This document shows positions 48,201-60,000 of a stretch of DNA of 60,000 nucleotides, piece by piece. This DNA is from Chrysomallon squamiferum (taxonomy: Eukaryota; Mollusca; Gastropoda; Neomphalida; Peltospiridae), in assembly GCA_012295275.1 (NCBI GenBank), contig CM022672.1, forward strand, positions 8,709,034 through 8,769,033, given 5' to 3'. The position numbers and the translations under genes were made by a program. Every line of letters starts with the position of its first letter. Within the stretch, counting starts at the first letter, position 1. The notes below the pieces were generated by a model, which worked only from the letters and a program-made list of their open reading frames with translations, was not told the origin of the DNA and did not search any database.

Positions 48201-48730
48201 TAATTTAAAATAAAAAAATAAAATTCTGAATATCAATAATGGGAATTCATCTACATTATAACAAAGAGGTTTGATAATCTTGAAATCATTTCATGCCAAT
48301 GATTTGAAACTGTTATGAACAATCTTCTTTTCCTTTTCTGTTTCTGACAGAAAAAAAAAAGGAAACCCAGATGCATGGCACAGCTGCTTCATTCTGGATC
48401 TTTTTTCATGGCAATAATAAAAGTAAGAGTGCCAAAAAAAAGAAAGAAAAAAAAAGAGAGATAAAAGAAAATGAGAGCGACACATCTACTTCCTTCCCAT
48501 ATAAAGAACTTCTTCTTCAGCTGCATGGTGCAATTAGGCAAGAAAAAAAGAAGAGGATGGTAAAAAATAAAGCAGGAAATTGTCAAGGATGCAAGACTTG
48601 AGTGTTTATTTTCATCCCAGTGGGCTCTTTAAACATCCAATTTTTTAAATTTTAAACCAGACCCTGTTAAAAGAACTGAAATAATACTGAAGACAAAAGA
48701 ACCAGAAGAGTTAAGACAATATAAACTTAC

Positions 48731-48790
48731 CTCAGTGCTAATAGAGCATCGTTGTTAATAACTTCACTTATTTTTGCCTAAATGGGTTAC
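48731..48790 (-). other. Candidate non-coding 5' UTR exon upstream of complexin
   Basis: The minus strand reads CATTTGCTATTTCAG before 48790 and CTGAG|GTAAGTTT after 48731, so a 60-nt segment has both splice sites close to consensus. All three frames contain stops, so it would be untranslated. It contains a tiny upstream ORF, ATG CTC TAT TAG. The first coding exon of complexin has its own acceptor and needs an earlier exon on this strand, which makes this one a reasonable partner about 22 kb upstream. No other minus-strand gene is visible that could own it. There is no transcript evidence. Confidence 0.4.
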
Positions 48791-49581
48791 CTGAAATAGC
48801 AAATGCTGTCAGTGCATTAATCAGCTTCTGAAAGAATTTCTTTAAGAAGAGAATCATCATAATACAAAGCATGATTAAGCAGCTCAAACACAAACTCGTT
48901 ATGTATTTTCACAGTTAATATATATATAATAAGTAATTATTTTAGAAATCTCTTATTTAAACTAGAATAATACACAATGAAAAAAGAAATGAAGAACTGA
49001 AAAACACTGTGCGAGTTCTACACAAAAGTGAAAAAGAATCAATGCTATTAATCACTATGAAAATCCAAGAAAACAAACAACTTTAGCTTATCTGTCATAA
49101 ATGAAGTGTTTTCAGAGATGTGTATCAAGATTACAGATGAACAAAGTCAGATGTCTCCTACCTCAAAGAATGATTAGGAAACCTTCACAGATAACCCACA
49201 ATTCTTGATATTTATCTCAGTTTTCAAATTAACAACACTTTAACTGAACACATTGCTTAGACAAGGCTATGCAGATAACAACAGTGTCACAAAGCCTGTT
49301 AATGACAGTGGAAGAGCAAGAGAGGTTTTCCAGCGGGATACCGGTCTTTCACCTCAAGGGTTATTCTAATCAGTGTAAAACAAAAAATAACTACTGGCAC
49401 TATGCCAGTTTACAATATTGTTTTGTGCTAAAACTGATGCTGTTTCTATGGTAATGTACAGGCATACAAACACACTGAAGTTTCCACCAGTACAAACATT
49501 GATTCAGAATAATAATCAACTTAATGTCATTTCTGCAAAATCGAAACCAATATAAAAACAGACAAGTTGTTGACAATTGCC

Positions 49582-49613
<32 letters not shown>

Positions 49614-49704
49614 TAATTATTGTAAAAATGTTAAAAAGAAAATGTAAAAATGTTAAAAAGAAAATGAAAAAATGAAAAAAGAAGCCCAATAAAAATCAAA
49701 ATTC

Positions 49705-49737
<33 letters not shown>

Positions 49738-51177
49738 TGCTGACAGAACCATAAACCAACACTAACATTACTGGTAAATATGTAAACACCCTATCATGTG
49801 TCCACTTACATTCTTTTGTGTCTGTCAGCCCTAGCTGCTGAAAACGATCCTAAAACATTGCCCATTATCTGATAACCAAGAGCAGGAGCCTGATCAATAT
49901 AATCATTCCAGAGTGTGTGTTGCCACAGAAAGAATCACATTGCACGTTCCATGGTTATTCAACAGTGACTTTGAATATCTTCATTTTATGGACTATCTTG
50001 TATCGATTGTCAAGTGACAGAATCAATTCCCCAACACAATCCAATGGCTCTGGCTATTTCACAGAGTATTTAATCACAGCATATTAATGTGCTTGCGCCG
50101 CAATTGCATAATGACAGCGTTTCACAATATTAGCCATAAAGATGTCACTGGTAAATTACCGTCTTGTTTTCCACTGTCATAAGCTTTACATTTACAAGCT
50201 TATGTGCACATCAGGCAGCAAATCTTCATGAGTGACTGGTGACAGATGCATGCATGAACATCTTGAAAAATACCTATTACACACGCTCATACATTTACAT
50301 AAGGCTGGTTTAATCAACTGAAAGACATTCACACCTAAATGGTTCCACCAATACAAATATAACTTTTTTTTTGTTTTTTCTTTTTTTTTAAATCTACAAG
50401 GTAAATTTAATGAAGCATAACAAAATGGCAACAAAAACAAATGAAATATTTTATTTTAAATATAAACTGAGATTAATGTATTTTTATTGATTTGAAACAA
50501 ACTGCAAATGTCATTTTTAGTAGTGGATTGAGACTGTAAAAGATTGTCTTTAACTGATTTGGCCTATAGATAGTTTAATGGTCACATACTGTGAGACACT
50601 ATGCAATTCTGAAACAACTTATTACTGCTTATTTGTTATGAATAAACTTAATTTAGATGCTATATTCTTATTATTTCTAAAAGGCTGTTATCATGACATT
50701 TTTCATTTCTTTTTTTTTTTTGTCTCTATGTATGTATGTACAAACAGTCTGTTGAAACTGGCATTTGACCAATACAGATTTCTTTCTAAACCAACACCAT
50801 TTCAAAGTCCCTTCCATTTATTGTTAATCTGTTATGAAGAAAATTCGGACTAATCCAAATAATGTCTACTTTGGATTGAAGGTGCAATTTGCACATAATT
50901 AGGCTTCCAAGCAAGATGAAATGATTGTGCTTCTTTGAAGGCTCCATAAACAATAATCCCAAACTTCTTGTAATTACTATCTGCAGCTAGATCAACAACA
51001 TTATTATTAGTGTGTGTTGATACCTAGGTGACTTCACTCATTCGGAGTTTGGTGGCAAAGGCAGCATTCTGAATAAATATGTATGGTGTATAATTTGCAT
51101 TTGTCATACTCAATTTGTGATGGCAGAGTGTCCTAAAAACAACATATCAAACTTTAACTTTCTATGTATATATGGGT

Positions 51178-51183
<6 letters not shown>

Positions 51184-51231
<48 letters not shown>
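51184..51231 (+). repeat. (GT)n microsatellite
   Basis: 24 GT units, uninterrupted. A shorter AC run of about 15 units lies at 55037-55067. Confidence 0.97.
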
Positions 51232-51233
<2 letters not shown>

Positions 51234-52591
51234 AAATGTGTGTATATATGTATGAATGTCTAAGTTTTTGAAGGACAGATAGTTATCATTATATATTATG
51301 TATACACATAAACAGTGTAATTAACTGATCAAGTTTTGTGACACTCTACTTAGTTAATGTGAAGTAAACAGACCTTACACAACAGAACTCTAAAAACTAA
51401 TCAGTGGATCTAGCTGTTACTCTCAGTTCAGTGACATTAATTTAATCTATTATATTTGTCTTTAGAAAAATGCACTGTCTTCAATACTAAGAAATATATA
51501 TCAATGAAATAGATATGAGATGAGGCCAATGTTACATATATATATAAATGAAATGTTACATTTGTTATTTTGACTAATCTTTGTTAACAATAAAGTACTA
51601 AACTCTTCTACTTTGTTCTTTTTTTCTTATTTTGTTTTTTTGTTCCTATTCTTTCTTGCTTATCTCAACCTTTCTCACTGGCATTCTATTTTATTATCTG
51701 TACTTTATTATTAGGAAAGATTTAACATATAATTATAAATATAAAATATTGAGATTGTTTGTCTGATAATAGATATATATTATCCAACAAAACCAGATTA
51801 TCAATCTGAAAAAAATATATACAGTTCACTTTCTCTTAAAATGTTGACAATTTTTTAATTTTTTTTTTATTTTTTTTTTATATCATTATTATTATTATTA
51901 TTAAAATTCTACAGCCACCACTTAGCACCTGAGTATACTGCATATTGCACTTACACACAACACATATGTGCACATTTCCAATGCTTTAATGCAATGCTTT
52001 TTAAAATGAATGCGCTCAAACAATCCAGCAACCCATTTGCAACTGAATAACATGAATTGTCAGTTATTAAGAGTTTTTGAGTATATTGAACCAGGAGGTA
52101 TAGCAAAGTGTTTACACTGAAGATAAACTGTATGGCATCGATAGTCATGCATCAACTGTCCATTGATTGAGCTTGAGGCCAGCATCAATCAAACAGCAGC
52201 AAACAAATTACATTTACACTGACAAGAGATCTCTGTGATATTGCCTGGCTCGATAGGTAAATCCATAAGCCACAGAACTGAACCAACACAAAAATGGATC
52301 CAGGTCCAACACAAAAATAGAATATACAATAAAACAAACATACAAAAAAAAAATATGATTCTTTTTCTGATGATGAAAATGATATTAACAATAATGATGA
52401 TGAAGATGATCGTCATCATCATCATCATAATAATAAATAAATTCAAATGAATATGAATAAGGTTGATCTTAATCATTGTTTACTTATATTCTTATTGTTT
52501 TCAAAATGTTGTTTAAAAGAATTTTTTATTTTTCTCTTGCATGTCATACTCATACACAAGTTTTATATCCTGAATTATAATGTATTTAGAT

Positions 52592-52795
52592 CAATATTTC
52601 CCCAAGTGAAGCTTATGAGCCATATGAGGGCAACTTGAATATGAACAAATTTTACTGAACCCTTTAAAGTTTTGCTTTATGGAATATGTTAATGAATACA
52701 ATCATAAGGGTCAGAATTTGATTTATGACAAAGGGGGTATCAAAATATCTATGGGTTGTGGTGGGGTATGTCTCAATAAAGACTGGGAAATACTG
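52592..52795. mobile_element. hAT-type MITE with target-site duplication
   Basis: Terminal inverted repeats begin CAATATTTCCCCAAG and end CTGGGAAATACTG, matching the CAGTRTTTCCCA-like ends of hAT transposons. They are flanked by 8-bp direct repeats ATTTAGAT (52584-52591) and ATCTAGAT (52796-52803), 7 of 8 identical, the length hAT transposases generate. The 204-bp interior has no transposase frame, so the element is non-autonomous. Mismatches in the ends and the duplication suggest it is old. Confidence 0.75.
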
Positions 52796-54376
52796 ATCTA
52801 GATTAATGAAAAACACATGTATGCTACAGAAGTCAATGTAAAGAGTACTTCACACACTGACCATGAAATCAGAGTTGTCTAGGACTGATCTGATTTTGAA
52901 ATTTCCAAAATTTTTAAATCAAATGAAACTACTTCAACCAGTGTAATCAGTTATAATTCAAACTGATCTGGATCATTTTACTTTCATCAAATTTTTAAAA
53001 ACCTAGAACAGTTTGACCTTTATGAAATGTCTCAACTATCTTGAAACAAATCCCAGCCAAAAACAATCTTAATTTGAGAAGAATTATCCCAATCTGGCAG
53101 TGACTTATGAACACACTGACTTGTGACATTAAATACCAGACTGTTCTGCAGCTGTTGCAGCCTCAAGAGGATGACTTTGAGGTTCACTGGCTGTCAGGCC
53201 CCAGAAAGATACTGCAGGATTATACTCTATCTTTTATTTATTCTCTAAATGTTTGTGGACTTGGCTCTCTAGTAATCTGGAATAAATTTTTTAATTTTTT
53301 TTTTTTTTTTTATCAGCTCAGCCAGAAACTAATTTCAAAATTACATGACATGTTTGCACTGGAGACCAAAGCAATCTATCAAGTAAAATATTAACTTGAA
53401 AGCATGCATTAAAAACTGATGCTGGTTTCGAATATCACTAACTGTGTCATGTTTTCCAGTGACAGAATAAGCTGATGTGTTATTTCAAATTGGCTAAGCT
53501 TGTCTTCTGAGACAACAAAATGCTACATAAATGAATAAATAATATACCAGAAAGTTTTAAGTCTAAATATTTAGTAAAATGTAGTGTCAGATCTTTTATA
53601 TAATCATCAAAATTTTCAAAAATATAATATATATATATATAATTAAATAATCTTTGTATAAGATCAAAAAATAAATTTAAACAAAAATCTAACAAAATGT
53701 CATCTTTAAACCAAAAAGAAAATAAATTGATATTTATACTTATTGTAACAAATAGGAAATATATAATTAATTAACTTTTATCAAGATGCATTTAGTTCAC
53801 ATCAGGATGTGGGGAAAAACTCCACTATAATAACAAAAAAGTTATCATTACAAGAGGAACACAATACTGTAAAGAGAATGAATATATTTTCAATATGTTG
53901 GTAATAAACACAATTTCTTCAAAGAATCAGAATGAAATTGAGAAAGTGATAGCTGCATGCAGTCTGCTGCAGGCCACTTTTTTGTGTATTGGTCATTATG
54001 CTGATCATTTTCATCACTGAAAGCGGCTAAATAAATCACATGGCCACCATACGACCTTCTTGCAGTAGAAATTTATTTAACTCACAGTGTTATTAACTTG
54101 TGAAGAAAGCCAAGATGATCTAAATAATGTAGCAATATGGGCTTAATTACATTTATTCTCCTAACTTATCTGAAGAGGCACGAATGATGAAACTCTGAAA
54201 GACACTGAAGGCGACAAGAAGTGGAGAAGCATACAGTCGGGATCTAATGGAAGTGATGAACTGCAAGTAGATACCTGTAAGCCAACATCAATATTCCAAG
54301 CACAAACAGAGCACCAGCATCATCCAGCCAATTTACACTGCTCGTAAACTCTGTTTTCATATTTTAAATGATAACA

Positions 54377-54586
54377 TCTTGCCTTAATGTTGCTAGCCTT
54401 CTGGGCTTTTATAATGAACTTGCAGTACATTTTGGATACACTTATACACAGTAACTTAAAATTATTCAGTAAACATATATTCTGCTTTAATGTCAAAAGC
54501 CTTCTGGGTCTTTAGAATGAACTTTCAGTTCTTTTTGGAATACACAATTACACATAACTTAAAAGTATTCTGCTTAGTAAAGATAT
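54377..54586 (+). repeat. Tandem duplication, about 105 bp, two copies
   Basis: Copies start near 54377 and 54479. Each has TTAATG, then AGCCTTCTGGG, then AATGAACTT-CAGT-C-TTTTGGA, ATACAC and CATAACTTAAAA-TATTC. Moderately diverged. Confidence 0.8.
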
Positions 54587-55034
54587 AGTTTTGATGTTTT
54601 ATAAGGAACTTTATGTTTCAGTAGAAATTTATTTTGCTTCACATTGGCCCGTCTGTATCTTTTGTATTAAATTTTCAAAGAATGGGCAAAAAATTGTAAA
54701 CAATAAACTTAAAATTATTTGACAGTTTTAATTTTGGCAAGTTGTGGAGAATATGAAAACACAATTTGCTAACAAAATATTAATAAAATATAAATAAGAA
54801 GACATCAAAAGCATTTCATTATTAGCAGCAATGAGGCTTGTCAACATGAAACTGTTAGAAATTAAAGATAAATAAATACAAAATTACAAACCATTCATGT
54901 TTACACATTTCTGTTAAAAACAAACTTGATCAAGTACAAAAAGCAGTATTTTAATTATTATAATTTTTAACAGTATTTGTCAAAAGAAAAAAAAAAAAAA
55001 TGTATTATCATGAAAACAGTAACATTAACATCAG

Positions 55035-55070
<36 letters not shown>

Positions 55071-56540
55071 AGATACATAGATAAATTTTAAAATGTTTCA
55101 CCTAAGTTAGAACTGGAATTGATGTGTAAATGTCATTGTTTTCTACACTATACATTTAACTTTACATTTTTTGGAAGGGTGGTGGGGAAAAATCAGTTAG
55201 AAATTATAATATAGATACATCATTATACAAATCTCCATCTTTGCAATGCTGAAGAATTAAGTCTGTACTGTGGCAAAGATAATGATGCCTTAAAATATCT
55301 CAGAACTTTGTACAAGCCTTAGGCAAAATTCTGGAGAGATTTTAAGTTTGCATTTTCCTGAAATTAAAACCCCAGAAACTAAGCTTCTAATTTTGTGATA
55401 ACAAACCTCATTTAGTTAACTTGAACTGTTCTGCGAGTTTTTAAAATACATGTACTGTAAAATTGTATCTCTGTCACACACTGGTCTGTTTCATTCTTAT
55501 CAACAAATTTCCAAATAAGACATCTTGTTATTAACTGAAAATAGTATATATGTAAGTGTATGTGTGTTTGTCTGTGTGTGTGTATGTATGTGTGTATATA
55601 TATGCATACAAAGCATATTAGTTTTGAAAGACAATGTTCTGAGGAACCAGTAAATAATGCTTTTAACATTACAATTATTTTTATTATCACAACAAACTTT
55701 CTCATTTCGACTTACCTTTTTTTTTCATTGTTTTTCTTCTTCTTTTTTTTTTAATATTCTAATTTATAAGCTTCACTAACATTTCCTGAATGTAGTATTT
55801 CAGAATCTAATGAGCTTCTTTTTTATAATACACACATATTTTTTTTTCCTCCTCTGTTTCTAATTCTCAACCTTTCAGCCTTTGGCAGCAGTTGTGAAGA
55901 CTGTGCCCAACTCATATCAGGGTCCATCAGTTAAGGGTAATTCAGACTAATAATCCAAGAGTCCTGCTCTTATTGATTCTACATACATGTTAGATTCTAT
56001 TGCAGAGTCTGCTCATGCAACCAGTGGACTTAAATCTCTCAAGTATTTTGCTAAAGGGTAGTTTGAGGAGGTTCCGAGATATTCCAAGACACCAAGCTGG
56101 GCGTAAATAAAATGTGCCCAGATGCTGCATTTTAACTCGGGGTTTTTTCTGCACAAATGTCAAGAGCCCATTCACATTCATGTCTTGTCCTAATAGAGTC
56201 ATCGTTACAAGAATTGCTGTGATTAAGTTTCAAACCCAATGTCAACAATTTTATCTTCAGTTACTTCTCTTCAGTTTGCTACAAGAAGCAAACAAATGTT
56301 TCCTGTTGTTAACATGTTTATAGCAAGTCTGTAACTTTATTTGAAAATTTCCGGGTTCAGTATCAAATTAAAGATGGTTGTGAATGCAGAAAAAAAAATG
56401 TGAAAAAAAGATTTTTGTAAAGAAAATGTAAATCTAATGAACTGATATAAAGAAATGTTTGTAAAAAAAATAATAATAATAATAAAATGAAATAAAATAA
56501 AAATAAATTATAAAAAATTTCCAGACTTCATTATTGTTGT

Positions 56541-56578
<38 letters not shown>

Positions 56579-57391
56579 TCGTTTTAAACATTAATTTAAA
56601 AATTTCCTTCAGCCAGGCTGAGAAAAACATTTGAAGTAAAAATTAAACAATAAATTTTTCAAAAATATTAAAATAAAAAAGATATTCCTTTTATCTGTAA
56701 TAATCAATTTTTTCAATCTGGCCATCTTATATTGTTCATCTCAACTTAAAATCAAATAAGAAAAATATGTTTTTAATATCAATGGTTTTTTTGGAGGGTT
56801 TTTTTTTTAATGTTTTTTCTCTGTCTGACCACGACATTTTTTAAATTTTAATTTATAAAAATAAAATAAAAAATAAATTTAAAAATATTCTTTTTATTTT
56901 TAATATTAATGATTTTTTAATATCATTCTGGTCATTTCACAGTTGAAATTTTGCTTTAAAACTTACAAGAAAAAAAAAAATCATTGGAAGAATTTAAGTG
57001 CTCTGCAGAGTCTTCATATTAAATAGAGAACTAACTATATGGAAGGTTATTAATATCTGGAAGTTTGATGCAATCAATACCAGCCAGAGAGGAAAGTAAT
57101 CAGAATCTATGTGTAGCAATCAAAATGACAGTGAGTGAAAGCAATCTGTGCCTCAGTAAGTTATGAGAAATGTGAAGCGATAGGTCTGACCATCTCACTT
57201 ACTGAAGAACCAGAAAAAATTTGGTTGATGGTGTAACAGAAAATACAGACTCTTCTGTTTATTACATAAATAAAAAAAAAAAAAAAGTGAAGTTCTGCTA
57301 AAAAAAAAAAAAAATGTTTTTGAAATTTTTCACCATCTTATTAAACAAACCAAAGAAAAAAAAAAAACAAGGTTTCTTCATGCTTTTATCC

Positions 57392-57873
57392 CATAAAATA
57401 AAGTGACATAATTCTTTTTAAACAAACCAAAAAAAAAAAAACCCATAAAAATACACCTCTTCATAGTTGTATTATAAAAACCAAAGTGAAGTTTTACTAA
57501 CCCCTTTATTTTATATTTTTTTAACATAAAAGTAAAAACAATAAAATAAAATAATTTACTGACTAAAATGATGGATCCTGTTTCAAGCAAATCAGTTTAG
57601 GCTTAGAAATTGATATTTATGAAGCATTTCACTTTCATAAAATAAAGTGAGATTATTCTTTCTTTTTTTTTAAAATAACAAAAAAAATAAAAAATAATTA
57701 ATAGTTTTATTATAAAAACCAAATTGAAGTTTTGCTAACCCCTTTATTTTATATTTTCTAACATAAAATTTAAAAAAAAATAAAAATAATAATTTACTGA
57801 CTAAAATGATGGATCATGTTTCAAGCAAATCAATTTAGCCTTAGAAACTGATATTTATGAAGCATTTCATTTC
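57392..57873 (+). repeat. Tandem duplication, about 240 bp, two copies
   Basis: Copy 1 spans 57392-57635 and copy 2 spans 57636-57873. Long identical runs include CCCCTTTATTTTATATTTT and AATTTACTGACTAAAATGAT, followed by GTTTCAAGCAAATCA. It is the largest and among the best preserved tandem duplications in the window, so probably recent. No open frame. Confidence 0.9.
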
Positions 57874-58317
57874 AAGGTAACATTGAAGAAAACCTTTGAC
57901 AGAATGATTAAAATGAAAGGATACGAAATGCAGATTGAAACCAATAACGGAAAGTGTAATCGAAGTCAACAAGTGGTAACAGAAAATAATTGTCATACAC
58001 CGATGGATTTGAACAAAAATGTGCAGCCATTAAGTCTACAAAACAAAGTTACCAAAGAAATTGTGTCAATCACAATTACTTTTATTTCCAATACATTGGT
58101 TTGTGTAATGCTGAGAAAAGGAACCAAAAGATGAATTAAAATATAACTTCTGCATTTTCTGATCAATATTTGCTTTTATTATGAAAGTAATTATGTAAAT
58201 ATGCTTAGCAATTCTTACAGGCTTGTTTTGTGCCAAAGTGCACTTCTGTTTCTATTTAAATTAATTTCTTCACTACCAAGATGGCTACTGCCACATAATG
58301 TCAAAAATGTGAACAAA

Positions 58318-58460
58318 GGTTAAGTCTGATACTTGTACTAGATCAGTCAACATTTAACTCAAGTGACTGTATTATGGCAGTATATATGCATGCAGGTCAA
58401 GTCTGATACTTAGATCAGTGAAAATTTAACTTAAGTCAATTAAGGCAATATATATATTTA
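58318..58460 (+). repeat. Tandem duplication, about 75 bp, two copies
   Basis: AGGTTAAGTCTGATACTTG at 58318 and AGGTCAAGTCTGATACTTAG at 58394. Both continue through GATCAGT-AA-ATTTAACT-AAGT to GGCA-TATATAT. Confidence 0.8.
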
Positions 58461-58757
58461 TTCTTTTATAATTGTGGCTTCTATAGCAGTCTCTGAAGTA
58501 ATGAAACAAAAGATTTTTATTATTTATTTTCAATTGAATTATCTAACCAATTTTAAACCTTTTTTTTTTTTTTAAACTTTATCTTCTCTAAACTTCTCCA
58601 TCATCATACTTACTCTTTGTATCTCATACTTATCTACAAATGCTAATGAAAACATCTGACTAATTAAAGTGACAAGTGTGAAACCAACATCCTGCCTTGA
58701 CAGGCTACCTGATGAAGTAGGCTACTTAGGACAAAACTACAGAATCATTTTAATAAC

Positions 58758-59090
58758 AGATATTTCATGTTTATGTTGATAAAGTTTCATAAAGCTTTAA
58801 TTACAAATAACAAAAATGTTTTAAATATTGAAAATATCATGCAACAAAGTTAATTTGTTTTTCCAAAGGATTAAAACACTCTTGTTGGAAAATATTGATA
58901 AAGAGAGAAAAAAAAAAACAAGAAATGTTATTTTATTATATGATATTTAAGCTTACAATGATAAAGATTTATAAAATTTTAATTAAAAACAACTAACATA
59001 TTTTAAGTATTAACAACAGTATGCAAGAAAAGTCTTTTTTTTTTCTTCAATGGATTGAAAAGTACTGCTTTCTCTGAAAAGATTGATAAA
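58758..59090 (+). repeat. Diverged tandem duplication, about 180 bp
   Basis: Both copies run GATATTT, GATAAAG, TTTATAAA-TTTTAATTA, AACA-ATGTTTTAA-TATT, ATGCAA, CCAA-GGATT and AAAA-ATTGATAAA in the same order. Copies start near 58758 and 58940 and differ by substitutions and indels. Confidence 0.65.
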
Positions 59091-59480
59091 CCGTTTGGAA
59101 GAAATCAGTCAAACAATCAATAAAAATGTATTAGCAAGGGTAGACTGAAAGCTGGAATAAAACAGCTGAGAGTGTAAAACCTGTGTGTTGTGAAAACATC
59201 AGAAGATCTATATTCACATAAACATATGCCTGAAATCTTGCCAGTAAACAAATCTATATTCAAATGTTATCAAAATACATATGTTAATTGCAAGTCACAC
59301 GTAAAATTAACTGTTGATATACCTAGCCATGTGTAATGTTGAACATTAACATGTGCATTTAATAAATCAAGACCAAACAGTTATAACTGAAGAAATTCCT
59401 GATATGTTTAAGGACCTACTGTTTAAACAAAAAGATTTTTAAATATTTCATTAGAAATGTGCCCACTGACAGAATCATTA

Positions 59481-59483
<3 letters not shown>

Positions 59484-59570
<87 letters not shown>

Positions 59571-59584
59571 ATGAATAAATAAAT
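59484..59584 (+). repeat. (AAT)n then (AAAT)n array
   Basis: About 19 AAT units followed by about 10 AAAT units, with one GAAT variant. Confidence 0.95.
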
Positions 59585-60000
59585 AATAAAAATTAAAGAT
59601 TATTTACATTTTATATGTTTTTGGTTTTTTATTTTATTCAAGTAAAAAAAAATTAAAAAAAAAGAACAAAAGCTTTTGACAGTTTTCATTTTTACTTCTG
59701 CTTTTCTCTTCTTTTTTTTTTTTCACACTATATTTTATTTGTTTCATTTTGGTTGTCTTTGCCATTTTCGATTTCCTTTTTTGTTTATTTCCAAAATAAT
59801 AATTACATTTTCCCTACATGAGTCTGAATCAGTTGCAAAAACCATGCAAGACAATTAAATTTTAATGGATAAGAGAAAGAAAGAAAAGAAAAAAAAATCA
59901 ATGATCTGAGGAGTTAAACTTAAAAACATCAAGTTGTGTGTTTGATGATACATCAGCACTCAGACTTGGGACAGCTTCATTTTGTCGTTAATCAGGATCA

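Larger units (their letters stand above)
48791..60000. other. Gene-free upstream region
   Basis: No exon was recognised with confidence. The region holds a 204-bp MITE, three short tandem duplications (54.4, 57.4 and 58.3-59.1 kb), a 48-bp (GT)n, an (AAT)n/(AAAT)n array and less repetitive islands at 49.8-50.2, 54.15-54.35 and 55.86-56.29 kb. The promoter of complexin may lie here or beyond, but I cannot point to it. Confidence 0.5.

Noticed and set aside
48337-48420. Plus-strand exon between CTGTTTCTGACAG and AAAA-GTAAGA
   Set aside because: The acceptor is good but the exon starts with a run of A, the frame is not recognisable and no plus-strand gene is visible.
49000-49180. Minus-strand donor CTTTGAG|GTAGGA near 49160 as another complexin leader exon
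   Set aside because: No matching acceptor or first-exon features. Weaker than the site at 48731.
55990-56202. 70-codon minus ORF in a low-repeat island
   Set aside because: No recognisable domain or exon boundaries. Kept only as an unexplained island.
57883-58134. 83-codon plus-strand ORF starting MKKTFDRMIKMK
   Set aside because: It is the least repeat-like of the unassigned ORFs, but I recognise no family and see no splice or promoter context. ORFs of this length arise by chance in 60 kb. Left unannotated.

Overview
The window is AT-rich eukaryotic DNA, full of short tandem repeats ((AAT)n, (AAAT)n, (GT)n, (GA)n, long A/T tracts) and diverged 30-240 bp tandem duplications. One gene can be supported. 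It is a complexin, the small SNARE-binding regulator of synaptic vesicle fusion, and it lies on the minus strand. The N-terminus of the protein is of the invertebrate type. Together with the very long introns, the repeat spectrum and possible tRNA-derived repeats, this suggests a mollusc, most likely a coleoid cephalopod. That assignment is an inference.

Gene layout, 5' to 3' on the minus strand. Candidate non-coding 5' exons lie at 48731-48790 (both splice sites good) and ending at 46932 (donor only). The first coding exon is at 26398-26542, with its ATG at 26450-26452. Two candidate 12-nt in-frame microexons follow at 24194-24205 and 23179-23190. The accessory/central helix exon is at 16758-16918. 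A C-terminal exon starts at 13941 and has two possible ends. Read through, it stops at 13774 and gives a 127-residue protein ending in a triple cysteine. Spliced at an internal donor after 13815, it joins a distal exon at 8973-9076 and gives a 148-residue protein ending in a CAAX box, CVVQ. All junction phases agree (1, 0, 1). The gene could therefore make a prenylated and a non-prenylated complexin, each with or without 4-8 extra residues just before the accessory helix.

Region by region. 1-8972 is probable 3' UTR and downstream sequence. 9077-13773 is the alternative last intron, which is also 3' UTR of the short form. 13942-16757 and 16919-26397 are introns. 26543-48730 is upstream sequence, probably one or more 5' UTR introns. 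48791-60000 is further upstream. These stretches hold minisatellites (about 1.03, 14.7, 20, 22.4, 31.9, 36.2, 38.9 and 43 kb), dispersed duplicate pairs (16.4/40.4 kb inverted; 28.6/29.9 kb; 35.6/37.0 kb and 36.0/38.7 kb direct), a 204-bp hAT-type MITE with target-site duplication (52592-52795), a decayed tRNA-like SINE head (about 41.8 kb) and several less repetitive islands that could be conserved regulatory DNA.

I found no other convincing protein gene, rRNA, functional tRNA or CRISPR array. Nearly all other ORFs are translations of simple repeats or chance ORFs.
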